Origin: Pseudomonadota bacterium
GTDB lineage: Bacteria; Pseudomonadota; Alphaproteobacteria; Rhizobiales; Xanthobacteraceae
Length of the DNA stretch: 14,870 bases
Reading direction: 5' to 3'
Assembly: GCA_023430245.1 (NCBI GenBank)
Contig: JAEZBA010000241.1
Location: 1 to 14,870 of the forward strand
Below the pieces are notes generated by a model, which did no database searches, had not been told where the DNA came from, and worked only from the letters and a program-made list of their open reading frames with translations. This document shows, piece by piece, positions 1 through 7,243 of this stretch; position 1 is the first letter of the stretch; every line of letters starts with the position of its first letter. A program made the position numbers and the translations under genes.

Positions 1-957
1 TTTGGCCCAATGCGCGACCTGCGATTTCAGCAGCGCGCCGTAATCCTCGGATGAGCCGCCCGCAGGTTCGGCGCCGACCTTTGCGAATGCGGTGCGGACC
101 TCCGGCTTCGCCAGCGCCTTGTTGATCGCCTGGTTCAGGGTGTCGACGATCTCCTTCGGTGTCCCGGTCTTCACCGCGAAGCCGACCCAGTCCTCCACGA
201 CGAGATCCGGAAAGCCCGCTTCGACGATGGTCGGCACGTCCTTCATCGAGTCGAGCCGTTTCGGTCCCGTCACTGCGAGTGCGCGCAACTTGCCGGATGC
301 GATCAGTTCGGTCACCGGCAGCGTGGTGATGAACATGTACTGGTTGGTACCGCTCAACAGGTCCGCGATCGCCTGCGGAAATTGCTGATAGGGAACATGC
401 GTCGCCTTCACGCCGGTCTGGAGCTTGAACATCTCGCCAATGAGATGCGCGGGCGTGCCGAAGCCGCCGGACGAGAAGCTCAGCTTGTCGGGATTGGCCT
501 TCAGCAGCGCCACGAGTTCGGAAACCGATTTCGCCGCCACGCCAGGATGAGCGACGAGGACGTTATAGGACGTCGCGATCTTTGCGACCGGCGTCAGATC
601 CTTCAGGACATCGAACGACATTTTCGGCAGGAAGGACGGCGCCGCGGCGATCGGAACGCTCATCGCAAGGATCGAATAGCCATCGGCCGGCTGCTTGACC
701 ACGTCGGCGCCGGCGATGGTCATGACCGCGCCTGGCTTGTTCTCGACGATGACCTTCCAGCCATTGGCGTTCTGCAATTCGTTCGCGATCACGCGGCTGA
801 TGATGTCGGGTGGCGTGCTCGGTGCCGTCGGTACCACGATCCGGATGACCTGGGACGGGTACGCTTGGGCGGCGGCCTGCGAGACGGAGCATGCGGCAAG
901 GGCGCCGAACACCAGTCCAGCCTGCATGAGCGCAGGCATGCGCAATCGCATTGGCAT
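1..957 (-). CDS. TctC/Bug-family periplasmic solute-binding protein (3' end beyond left edge)
   Basis: This gene enters from the left edge on the minus strand; 319 codons are visible and the C-terminus is missing. The family captures organic or aromatic acids in the periplasm, classically for tripartite tricarboxylate transporters. Visible family signs are VENKPGA followed by PADGYSIL near residues 55-85, and the later stretches AHPGVAAKS and VPTIVEAGFPD. The usual PAGGxxD signature after the first beta strand is replaced by a PTAPSTPPD segment, which may alter ligand contacts. The start at 957 has AGGGAG seven bases upstream. The N-terminus is a signal peptide. It contains both a lipobox-like LAAC (Cys23) and a possible ordinary cleavage site at AAA/Q, so a lipoprotein cannot be excluded. 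It is divergent from an IclR-family gene that probably controls it. The ligand cannot be told from sequence. Confidence 0.9.
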   Translation of the reverse strand, partial: MPMRLRMPALMQAGLVFGALAACSVSQAAAQAYPSQVIRIVVPTAPSTPPDIISRVIANELQNANGWKVIVENKPGAVMTIAGADVVKQPADGYSILAMSVPIAAAPSFLPKMSFDVLKDLTPVAKIATSYNVLVAHPGVAAKSVSELVALLKANPDKLSFSSGGFGTPAHLIGEMFKLQTGVKATHVPYQQFPQAIADLLSGTNQYMFITTLPVTELIASGKLRALAVTGPKRLDSMKDVPTIVEAGFPDLVVEDWVGFAVKTGTPKEIVDTLNQAINKALAKPEVRTAFAKVGAEPAGGSSEDYGALLKSQVAHWAK

Positions 958-1041
958 CGCTTTTCTCCCTGATTTGAAAGCTTGTTTTTTGTGTCACGCA
1001 TTGTCCGCGTGCCGCTGTGCAGTCGAAATCAAAAACGCACT

Positions 1042-1062
1042 GCGTTCCGCAGCGCGGAATGC
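1042..1062. promoter_or_regulatory. Candidate IclR-family operator (inverted repeat)
   Basis: The sequence contains TTCCGC-AGC-GCGGAA (1045-1059). It extends to nine-base arms with one mismatch. It lies in the 170-base divergent gap between the binding-protein gene and the iclR gene. The TTCCG/CGGAA dyad is of the form often reported for IclR-family operators (from memory). A TGnTAGGGT extended -10-like string overlaps its right edge, toward iclR. Binding is inferred, not shown. Confidence 0.5.
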
Positions 1063-1127
1063 TAGGGTCGCCCCCAGGAGGTGGCGCGCGGGCTCCGCCG
1101 CCGTGGCATCAGTACGGAGGACCCGGA

Positions 1128-1970
1128 GTGAGCGCGTCAGGCACGATCCGCAGTCTTGAACGCGGACTGAAGGTGCTGCAGGTCCTGCAGGACAGTCCGA
1201 TCTTGTCGCTGCACGGGCTTTATGAGTCGACCGGCATCTCGAAACCGGCCTTGCTGCGCATTCTGCAGACGCTCGAGGCGTCCGGTTTCGTGGCGCGACG
1301 CCTCGCCGATGGCCATTACCGGATCAGCTCGAATCTCAGCCATCTCACGCGCAAGCGCGACCGTCACGAAGCGGTCGCCGAGGCCGCGGCACCGGTGCTG
1401 GATCGGCTGTGCCAGAAGGTATCGTGGCCATCAGACCTCATGGTCCCCGCCGGCGATCACATGGAGGTGCGCGAATCCAGCCGCGTGCGCACGCCGTTCT
1501 CGATCTATTTCCTGAACCATCGCATGGGCACGCCGGTGAACTGGGTGCTGACCGCGGTGGGCCGTGCGTATCTTGCCTTCTGCCCGGACAAGGAACGCGA
1601 GCGCATCCTCGCGCGGCTGCGCAAATCGGACGCCCCGGAGAATCGTCTGGCGCGTGACACAGCGCGGTTCGACCGAATCCTCGCCGAGACGCGAACGAAC
1701 GGGTACGCGACGCGCGATCCGTCCTTCGATGGAGGCTATTACGGACGTCCGTTCCCGGACGGATTGGCCGGCATCGCGGTGCCGCTCCTCGACCGGGACC
1801 GCGTGCATGGCGTCATCAACATCATCTGGGTCAAAGCCGCGCGCTCGGTCGACGATATGTTGCGGGACCATCTCCGCGATCTGCAGTCGGCCGCGACCGA
1901 GATCGTCGGATCGCTTCGCCTCCCATCCGGCAAAGCCGGGCACCGGCCTCAGAAATCGAGGTCCGCGTAA
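1128..1970 (+). CDS. IclR-family transcriptional regulator, MhpR-like
   Basis: A 280-residue regulator with an N-terminal winged helix-turn-helix (about residues 6-68; recognition region STGISKPALLRIL) and a C-terminal IclR effector domain (about 90-260). The segment RTPFSIYFLNHRMG followed by LTAVGRAYLAFC resembles MhpR, the activator of 3-hydroxyphenylpropionate breakdown, so an aromatic acid effector is plausible but inferred. The frame is open back to an upstream ATG at 1017. The GTG at 1128 is preferred because GGAGG lies seven bases before it and the protein then begins just ahead of the HTH, as in the family. The extra upstream residues are Gly/Pro-rich and look non-coding. It is divergent from the TctC/Bug gene, with an inverted repeat between them. 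Its 3' end overlaps the convergent fzlA gene by 22 bases. Confidence 0.88.
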   Translation: MSASGTIRSLERGLKVLQVLQDSPILSLHGLYESTGISKPALLRILQTLEASGFVARRLADGHYRISSNLSHLTRKRDRHEAVAEAAAPVLDRLCQKVSWPSDLMVPAGDHMEVRESSRVRTPFSIYFLNHRMGTPVNWVLTAVGRAYLAFCPDKERERILARLRKSDAPENRLARDTARFDRILAETRTNGYATRDPSFDGGYYGRPFPDGLAGIAVPLLDRDRVHGVINIIWVKAARSVDDMLRDHLRDLQSAATEIVGSLRLPSGKAGHRPQKSRSA

Positions 1971-2650
1971 TGTGCTGACGGCGGCAACGCGCCGGAGACA
2001 TCGGCCAGGATCGGGCGAAAGGACGGGCGCGACTTCATGCGGGCATACCAGTGCTTGGCATGCTGGCTCTCGCTCCAGGGAACGTCCCCCAGAAAATCCA
2101 CGACCGAGAGATGCGCGGCCGCGGCGAGGTCCGCGAAAGTGAGACGGTCACCCGCCAGCCAGTCGCGCTGGCCGGCGAGCCAGTCAATATAGGCAAGGTG
2201 ATAGCGAATGTTGCGGCGCGCCGCGCGCATCACGTCGGTATCGGGCGATCCGCCGCCCTGTTCCGGCGTCATGAACCGCTTGTGCAATCGCTCGTTGACG
2301 AGCGGGGCCGAGACCTCGGCCGAAAACTTGTCGGCGAACCAGGACATCAGCCGCCGGACCTCCACCCGCTGCTGCGGGCTGATGCCGATGAGATTGCGGT
2401 CCGCGACCCCATCGCCAAGCGAGCCATGCATCTCGGACAGGAATTCCGCGATCACATTCGCTCCCGGGACCGCCGGAAGGCCTTCCGCGATCAGCACCGG
2501 CGTCTGCCCGGCCGGGTTGAGGATCAGGAACTCCTCGCGCCGCTCCCAGACGCGCTCTTCCGCAAGGTCGGTTTCGAGGTCGAATTCTTCGAGCGCCAAT
2601 CGCGCAAAACGCGAATGGGGGCAGAAGGGGTGATGGAACAGGGTGAGCAT
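1949..2650 (-). CDS. fzlA: FzlA-like, GST-fold FtsZ-binding division protein
   Basis: A 233-residue GST-like protein. Residues 1-78 form a thioredoxin-like domain with the HPFCPHSRF segment (Cys10), PAGQTPVL and an AVPGANVIAEFL motif. An all-helical GST C-terminal domain follows. The short EERVWERR block and the extreme C-terminus HYADLDF match what I recall of Caulobacter FzlA, where a C-terminal Asp and an early Trp are needed for FtsZ binding and constriction. In alphaproteobacteria FzlA curves FtsZ filaments at the division site rather than acting mainly as a transferase. The ATG at 2650 is chosen over the longer frame from 2758 because the fold begins right there. The ribosome binding site is weak (AAGG). 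It is divergent from uppP, fitting an envelope/division role. The alternative is an ordinary glutathione transferase. Confidence 0.8.
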   Translation of the reverse strand: MLTLFHHPFCPHSRFARLALEEFDLETDLAEERVWERREEFLILNPAGQTPVLIAEGLPAVPGANVIAEFLSEMHGSLGDGVADRNLIGISPQQRVEVRRLMSWFADKFSAEVSAPLVNERLHKRFMTPEQGGGSPDTDVMRAARRNIRYHLAYIDWLAGQRDWLAGDRLTFADLAAAAHLSVVDFLGDVPWSESQHAKHWYARMKSRPSFRPILADVSGALPPSAHYADLDF

Positions 2651-2809
2651 CAGGCCTTGCGAATCAGGAGGATGAAGCCGCGGATCATGCTGTAAAAAGC
2701 GGCAAAGTGTTGGGCTATCGGAAATTTCGTTGCCCGGCGAGAGGGTTTCGCGCCACAACGATGCCGGCTCGATTCCAGACCGCCGGGCCGTGCGTTGGGG
2801 CTTTTCAGC

Positions 2810-3613
2810 ATGAGCGACCTGATCAAGGCGGCCCTCCTCGGAATTGTCGAGGGGCTGACGGAATTCCTTCCGGTGTCATCGACCGGCCATCTGTTGCTGC
2901 TGCAGCGGTTTCTCGGATTCGGCGACGAGGATTTCGGCAAGACTTTTGTGGTCCTGATCCAGCTCGGCGCCATCCTCGCGATCCTGTCGATCTATTTCCA
3001 CAAGCTGTGGGGCCTGGCTACGGGGATGTTTTCCGATCCGGCGGCGCGGCGCTTCGTGATCGGCGTGCTTGTCGCGTTCCTGCCCGCGGCCCTGATCGGG
3101 GCGGCGATGCATTCGATTATCAAGGACTATCTCTTCAACGCATGGGTGGTCTGTTTCACGCTGATCGCGGGTGGCGCGGTGTTGCTATGGGTGGATCAGC
3201 TCGACTTCAAGCCGAGGTATAGCGACGTCATGCAGTTCTCGCTGCCGATGTGCCTGATCATCGGCTTCTGCCAGTGTTTCGCCATGATACCGGGCGTGTC
3301 GCGATCCGGCGCCACCATTGTGTCGGCGATGCTGCTCGGTGCCGACAAGCGGTCGGCGGCGGAATTCTCGTTCTTTCTCGCGATGCCGACCATGGCCGGC
3401 GCGTTCACGCTCGATCTGATCAAGAACCACGATCAGATGACGGCGAACAATGTGATCCTGGTCGGGATCGGCTTCGCCTGTTCGTTCGTCGCCGGCTATA
3501 TCGTGGTCAAGACGTTCCTCGACTATGTGTCGCGGCATGGCTTCGGCCTGTTCGCCTGGTGGCGGGTGATCGTCGGCTCGATCGGGCTTCTCCTGCTCGC
3601 GATCGGCTTCTGA
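2810..3613 (+). CDS. uppP: Undecaprenyl-diphosphate phosphatase (UppP/BacA)
   Basis: This integral membrane enzyme removes a phosphate from undecaprenyl diphosphate, recycling the lipid carrier for peptidoglycan and other envelope polymers. It also confers bacitracin tolerance. Both family signatures are present: EGLTEFLPVSSTGH (Glu14, Glu18, Ser23-Ser24, His27) and PGVSRSGAT with Arg165. The protein is 267 residues with about eight hydrophobic segments, the usual size. The ATG at 2810 is preferred over an in-frame TTG at 2795, because a GGGG stretch sits about nine bases upstream and MSDLIKA is a normal family start. A GC-rich hairpin follows the gene. fzlA lies divergently upstream, which ties the locus to envelope growth and division. 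Confidence 0.96.
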   Translation: MSDLIKAALLGIVEGLTEFLPVSSTGHLLLLQRFLGFGDEDFGKTFVVLIQLGAILAILSIYFHKLWGLATGMFSDPAARRFVIGVLVAFLPAALIGAAMHSIIKDYLFNAWVVCFTLIAGGAVLLWVDQLDFKPRYSDVMQFSLPMCLIIGFCQCFAMIPGVSRSGATIVSAMLLGADKRSAAEFSFFLAMPTMAGAFTLDLIKNHDQMTANNVILVGIGFACSFVAGYIVVKTFLDYVSRHGFGLFAWWRVIVGSIGLLLLAIGF

Positions 3614-3627
3614 GAAAGCCGCTCGCA

Positions 3628-3645
3628 GCAGGCCGCCTGGCCTGC
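3628..3645 (+). terminator. Possible hairpin terminator after uppP
   Basis: GCAGGCC-GCCT-GGCCTGC forms a perfect seven-base-pair stem with a four-base loop, 15 bases past the uppP stop. There is no T-run after it, so it is either a weak or factor-assisted terminator or simply an RNA-stabilising hairpin. Confidence 0.35.
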
Positions 3646-3662
3646 CGGACGAACAGGCTGCT

Positions 3663-3678
3663 ATAACCGCCCGGTTAT
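3663..3678. promoter_or_regulatory. PcaQ-type operator box before the LysR gene
   Basis: ATAACC-GCCC-GGTTAT is an inverted repeat with seven-base arms. It matches the ATAACC-N4-GGTTAA box that I recall for PcaQ in Sinorhizobium, apart from the final base. It ends 17 bases before the regulator's ATG, where a bound protein would be expected to repress its own gene. A second copy with the same arms lies at 5838-5853. Confidence 0.72.
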
Positions 3679-3695
3679 TGCGATCGAGGCGGCCG

Positions 3696-4610
3696 ATGTC
3701 CGAGACCCGTATTCGCTTTCGTCATCTGCAGAGCTTCCTGACCATCGCTCAGTTGCGCAGTGTCGGCGCGGCGGCGCAGGCACTCGGCATCACCCAGCCC
3801 GCCCTGTCCAAGACCCTGCGCGAACTCGAGCAGGCACTCGGCAGCAAGCTCTTCTCCCGCGACAAGACCGGCATGCTGCTGACGCGCGCGGGGACCACCT
3901 TTCTCCAGCATGCAGCGGCGAGTGTCGCATCGATCCGCGAGGGTATCGACAGCGTTCGCCAGTCGCAGGTCACGAGTGGATCGGAATTGCGGATCGGCGT
4001 GCTGCCCAACGTGTCCGCGAAGATCGCACCGAAGGCGGTGCAGCGATTCAAGGCCCAGGCCCCCGATACGACGGTCCGTGTTGTAACCGGCGACAATGCA
4101 CGGCTGCTGGATATGCTTCGCCTCGGCGAGCTCGAACTGGTGGTCGGCAGGCTCGCGCAGCCGGAATATATGGTGAACCTGACCTTCGAACATCTGTTCA
4201 CGGAGCGCCTGACCGGCGCGGTACGGCCGGGTCATCCGCTGCTGACGCGTTCGCGCTTCCGGCTTGCGATGATCGCCGATTATCCGTGCATCCTGCCGTA
4301 TCACGGCACGGTCATCCGCCACGAAATCGAACGCTATTTCATGACCGCTGGCATTCCGCGTCCCGCCGACCTGATCGAAACCACGTCGTCGGAATTCGCT
4401 CATGCCTATGTGCGTCAGACCGATGCGGTGTGGTTTCTCCCGCGTGGCTATCTCGATGCGGTGGCGGACCGCCATTTCCTTGCCGAGCTGCCGATCGCCG
4501 CGCGTAGCCTCGAGGGGCCGGTCGGGATCACGGTTCGCAGCGAGGCGAAGACGAGCCTCGCTGCGGCAAGGATGATCGCGGCGTTCCGTGCCGAGTCGGC
4601 GTCGGGATGA
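3696..4610 (+). CDS. LysR-family regulator, PcaQ-like
   Basis: A 304-residue LysR regulator. The winged HTH covers about residues 6-66 (core FRHLQSFLTIAQ, then ITQPALSKTLRELE). The effector domain runs from about 93 to the end. RIGVLPNVSAKIAPKAV, LGELELVVGRLA and VRPGHPLL closely follow the PcaQ subgroup, which activates protocatechuate or aromatic-acid genes in rhizobia. ATG 3696 is chosen over TTG 3678 because GAGG lies six bases ahead of it and the TTG falls inside the operator box. The gene faces the second Bug gene, with six bases between their stops. No pca catabolic gene is in the window, so it is probably a PcaQ relative with another regulon rather than PcaQ itself. Confidence 0.9.
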   Translation: MSETRIRFRHLQSFLTIAQLRSVGAAAQALGITQPALSKTLRELEQALGSKLFSRDKTGMLLTRAGTTFLQHAAASVASIREGIDSVRQSQVTSGSELRIGVLPNVSAKIAPKAVQRFKAQAPDTTVRVVTGDNARLLDMLRLGELELVVGRLAQPEYMVNLTFEHLFTERLTGAVRPGHPLLTRSRFRLAMIADYPCILPYHGTVIRHEIERYFMTAGIPRPADLIETTSSEFAHAYVRQTDAVWFLPRGYLDAVADRHFLAELPIAARSLEGPVGITVRSEAKTSLAAARMIAAFRAESASG

Positions 4611-4616
4611 CGCCGC

Positions 4617-5582
4617 TCAATTCGCCTTAAAGCCGGTTGCCTCCACAAGCCGACGCCAGCGTTCGGTCTGCGCCGCGATATCGGCCGCGACGCCAGGGCC
4701 GGTGTGCGCCGGCACGTCGAATCCGAGCGTCTCGAGCTTCTTCTTGACCTCGGGATCCTCATGCGCGGCCTTCGCGGCCTTGACATAGGCTTCGATCATG
4801 GCCGGGGGAGTTTCCGCGCGCATCAGCATACCGAACCAGATCGTGGTGTTGAAATCGGGATGGCCGAGTTCGGCGAGCGTCGGGACGTCCGGAAGAAATC
4901 GCGATCGCTCCGGGCTCGTCACGGCAATCGCGTTGAGGCGCCCGGCCTTGATATGCGGCACGGTGCTGCCCAGCTGGCTGAAGCCGAGCAGGGCGTGCCC
5001 GGCCACCAGATCGTTGGTCTGCTGTCCGGAGCCCTTGTAGGGAATATGCGCGAGGTCGAGGCCGAAGCGCTCGTTCATCTGGAAGCCGAGAAAATGCGAC
5101 GGCGTGCCGGGGCTGAACGACGCATAGCCGAGCTTGCCGGGATTCTTTTTGATGTACGCGATCAGTTCGGGCAGCGTCTTGGCCGGCACACTCGGATGCG
5201 TCACCAGCACCAGCGGCGCTGAAACGCCCTTGATGATCGGCACGAAATTCTTCATCGACCAGCGCAGGTTCGAATAGGCGCTCGGATTGATTTCGGTCAT
5301 CGACTGGGTGCCGATCCAGATCGCCTGACCGTCGGCTGGAGCATCCAGCACCGTCATGGCCGAGAGATTGCCGTTCGCACCCGGCTTGTTCTCGATGATC
5401 ATCGTCTTGCCGAGGGTTTTCTCCATGTGCTCCGAGACGATCCGTGCATAGGGGTCGAGCACCCCGCCGGCCGGTACGCCGACGATCACCCGGATCGGCG
5501 CGGCCGACGGATTTTGTGCTGCCGCGGTTCCTGCGGCGGCGGCAAGCGTAAGCGCCACGGCGAGCGGCTTCAGTAAGATCAT
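4617..5582 (-). CDS. TctC/Bug-family periplasmic solute-binding protein
   Basis: A complete 321-residue binding protein. Residues 1-22 are a Sec signal peptide ending AAA/Q. The family signature VGVPAGGVLDPYAR follows at about residues 33-47, then IENKPGANGNLSA. Later come FSPGTPSHFLG, HIPYKGSGQQTNDLVAG and FLPDVPTLAELG. It is expected to bind a carboxylate or aromatic acid in the periplasm. The start at 5582 has GGAGG five bases upstream. Its neighbour is the convergent PcaQ-like LysR gene, and a matching PcaQ-type box lies 255 bases upstream of its start. This suggests induction by an aromatic acid (inferred). No TctA/TctB membrane partner is seen, so it either serves a transporter encoded elsewhere or acts as a sensor. 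Confidence 0.95.
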   Translation of the reverse strand: MILLKPLAVALTLAAAAGTAAAQNPSAAPIRVIVGVPAGGVLDPYARIVSEHMEKTLGKTMIIENKPGANGNLSAMTVLDAPADGQAIWIGTQSMTEINPSAYSNLRWSMKNFVPIIKGVSAPLVLVTHPSVPAKTLPELIAYIKKNPGKLGYASFSPGTPSHFLGFQMNERFGLDLAHIPYKGSGQQTNDLVAGHALLGFSQLGSTVPHIKAGRLNAIAVTSPERSRFLPDVPTLAELGHPDFNTTIWFGMLMRAETPPAMIEAYVKAAKAAHEDPEVKKKLETLGFDVPAHTGPGVAADIAAQTERWRRLVEATGFKAN

Positions 5583-5609
5583 CGTTTCCTCCGGTTGGTT
5601 TTTTTAGGT

Positions 5610-5753
5610 TTACGAGCCGGCTCGTTCGCGGGCCTTCGGTCCGGGTCCCCGCATGTAATGCCGTTCCGGCCGATATCTTGTTTGCGGCCGGTTATCGTGG
5701 GCGCGCAGGCGCGCGTAGAGGCCGCGGAGCCACTTCAGAATGCGCAGGATCAC
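5610..5753 (-). CDS. Possible 47-residue basic small protein
   Basis: A short open frame starts at GTG 5753 with GGACGAG some distance upstream. It has an amphipathic N-terminus (MILRILKWLRGLYARLR) followed by a basic, Pro/Arg/Gly-rich tail. The stop lies at the edge of a palindrome and 27 bases before the downstream Bug gene. The PcaQ-type box is 84 bases upstream of the GTG, a spacing that would suit a LysR-activated promoter serving this ORF first. I do not recognise a family. Against it: a GTG start, a modest ribosome binding site, and a competing longer open frame on the other strand. It could be chance. Confidence 0.3.
   Translation of the reverse strand: MILRILKWLRGLYARLRAHDNRPQTRYRPERHYMRGPGPKARERAGS
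5612..5625. other. Perfect 14-base palindrome upstream of the Bug gene
   Basis: ACGAGCCGGCTCGT is self-complementary and lies 30 bases before the Bug-gene start, with an A/T-rich tract between. It could be an operator or a leader hairpin, but it is short enough in GC-rich DNA to arise by chance. Confidence 0.3.
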
Positions 5754-5837
5754 AACGCTCGTCCAAACAGGCTGACTCGATGGCGATCACAAAGCGCAGC
5801 GTGTCCGCGAAGTAAAATGAGCAATTTTTTGCGCTCC

Positions 5838-5853
5838 ATAACCAAAAGGTTAT
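5838..5853. promoter_or_regulatory. PcaQ-type operator box upstream of the Bug gene
   Basis: ATAACC-AAAA-GGTTAT is a perfect inverted repeat, extending one further base pair on each side (5837-5854). Its arms equal those of the box at 3663-3678. It lies between the NDUFA9-like gene, which ends at 5888, and the minus-strand Bug gene. It is the natural activator site for the 305-base gap holding that gene's promoter. LysR binding here is inferred from motif and position. Confidence 0.72.
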
Positions 5854-5887
5854 GTCGTTCCGGATCTCTTCGGCTATCCGCGGGGTC

Positions 5888-6862
5888 TCAGGCGAAGCGG
5901 CCGGCGCGGAACTGACCGGTCTTGCGGAAGCTCCAGAGATAATCGGGCACGATCGCCTCGTAAGCGGCGGGCGTGATGCCGAGCCCCTGCAAGGTGCGGT
6001 GATCCCGGATGGCCGCCTCCGACACCACATTGTCGGCGCGCAGCAATTCAACCTGATCCGGCGTCAGCGGCGGCTTCGGCAGGAATTGGAGAACCGAGGC
6101 CTTCATCTTCGCCAGCCCGAATGGCAGCGGCACCAAGAGCCGCGACCGCTCCGTCACCGCCAGCACGTATTCCATGATCTCGCGCATGGTGCGCACTTCG
6201 GGTCCGCCGAATTCGTAGGTCTTGCCGGCGCCGATGCCGGTTTCGACGAGAGTAGCGATGGCCTCGCCGACATCGGCCGCATAGACCGGCTGCAGGCGGG
6301 TATGCCCGCCGCCAACCAGCGGCAGCGCCGGCAGGATGCGCGCCAGGGCGGCGAATCGGTTGAAGAAATCATCCTCCGGTCCGAACACCACCGACGGCCG
6401 CACGATCACCGCATCGGGCGAGGCCGCCCGCACCGCGTGCTCGCCGCGGGCCTTGGCCTGCGCATACAGCGAGGGCGAATTCTCGTCGGCGCCGATCGCC
6501 GAGACATGAATCATGCGCGCGCCGTGCGCGTTCGCCGCGAGCGCGACCTGTTCGGCGCCGAAATGCTGTACGGCCTCGAAGCTCTGGCGTCCGCGCTCGA
6601 ACAGAATGCCGACCAGATTGATCGCCACCGAGGCCTCGCGCACCGCTGCCTCGACCGAGGCCGGGTAGCGCAGATTGGCCTGGACCGCATGGATCTGGCC
6701 GACGGTGCCGAGCGGTTGCAGGAACCCGGCCAGTTCCGGCCGCCGCACCGCGACGCGGATGCGATAGCGCCGTTTCGCCAAGGCCCTGACCACATGGCGG
6801 CCGAGAAAGCCGGAGCCGCCGAATACGGTGATGAGGGTGTCGGAATTGGTCTGGAGGGCCAT
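5888..6862 (-). CDS. NDUFA9-like NAD(P)-binding oxidoreductase (atypical SDR)
   Basis: A 324-residue protein of the extended/atypical short-chain dehydrogenase group, related to the complex I NDUFA9 (39-kDa) subunit. The Rossmann motif GGSGFLG is at residues 15-21. VSAIGA (Ser121) and a YAQAK motif (Tyr133, Lys137) are present, as is VVFGPEDDFFNR, all typical of this family. In bacteria these proteins are usually annotated as complex I NDUFA9-subunit-family proteins. Their reaction is mostly unknown, with links to quinone biology. The ATG at 6862 is chosen because the Rossmann strand follows within ten residues; the frame from 6949 adds an unlikely Arg-rich extension. uppP lies on the other side of the LysR/Bug pair. 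I recall these genes as close neighbours in related genomes. Confidence 0.9.
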   Translation of the reverse strand: MALQTNSDTLITVFGGSGFLGRHVVRALAKRRYRIRVAVRRPELAGFLQPLGTVGQIHAVQANLRYPASVEAAVREASVAINLVGILFERGRQSFEAVQHFGAEQVALAANAHGARMIHVSAIGADENSPSLYAQAKARGEHAVRAASPDAVIVRPSVVFGPEDDFFNRFAALARILPALPLVGGGHTRLQPVYAADVGEAIATLVETGIGAGKTYEFGGPEVRTMREIMEYVLAVTERSRLLVPLPFGLAKMKASVLQFLPKPPLTPDQVELLRADNVVSEAAIRDHRTLQGLGITPAAYEAIVPDYLWSFRKTGQFRAGRFA

Positions 6863-6952
6863 GAAAGCCGCCTTGGAAGCTGCTCGAAATGCGCGCCGGC
6901 GCGATCCGTGCGGGATACCGCAAGGATTTCTGCCTGTACAGGTCTCCAATCG

Positions 6953-6982
6953 TTGACAATGGCCGACCCGGCAACCTATGTG
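6953..6982 (+). promoter_or_regulatory. Promoter of tRNA-Leu
   Basis: A perfect TTGACA (-35) at 6953-6958 is followed, after 17 bases, by CTATGT (6976-6981), a form accepted by alphaproteobacterial housekeeping sigma factor. The expected start is about 6987-6990, a few bases before the mature tRNA 5' end at 6993. Confidence 0.7.
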
Positions 6983-6992
6983 TCTGCCCCTT

Positions 6993-7079
<87 letters not shown>

Positions 7080-7243
7080 TCTCGAACGGCGAATGGTAAA
7101 GGTTGCGTAGCCGGAATTGGTCGAGGCTGCGCCCGCGCTTTGAAGCTTCTCTAAAATCCATCCGGTAGCGCTGGTTGTGTCGCGTATCTGCGGATCGTGA
7201 CCCGGACGCAGGCGATGCGTCGGGTAAACTCGCCGGTGGGACC

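Noticed and set aside
2650..2688. A 12-residue hydrophobic peptide frame (MIRGFILLIRKA) whose TGA overlaps the fzlA ATG
   Set aside because: Translational coupling would be attractive, but it has no ribosome binding site and is too short to distinguish from chance.
5595..5915. Plus-strand 106-codon frame through the gap upstream of the Bug gene
   Set aside because: It runs through the PcaQ-type box and the end of the NDUFA9-like gene, has low-complexity Arg/Ser composition and matches no recognisable fold.
7080..7243. Search for a promoter of the first protease
   Set aside because: No convincing -35/-10 pair was found by eye; an unrecognised alternative sigma or activator-dependent promoter remains possible.
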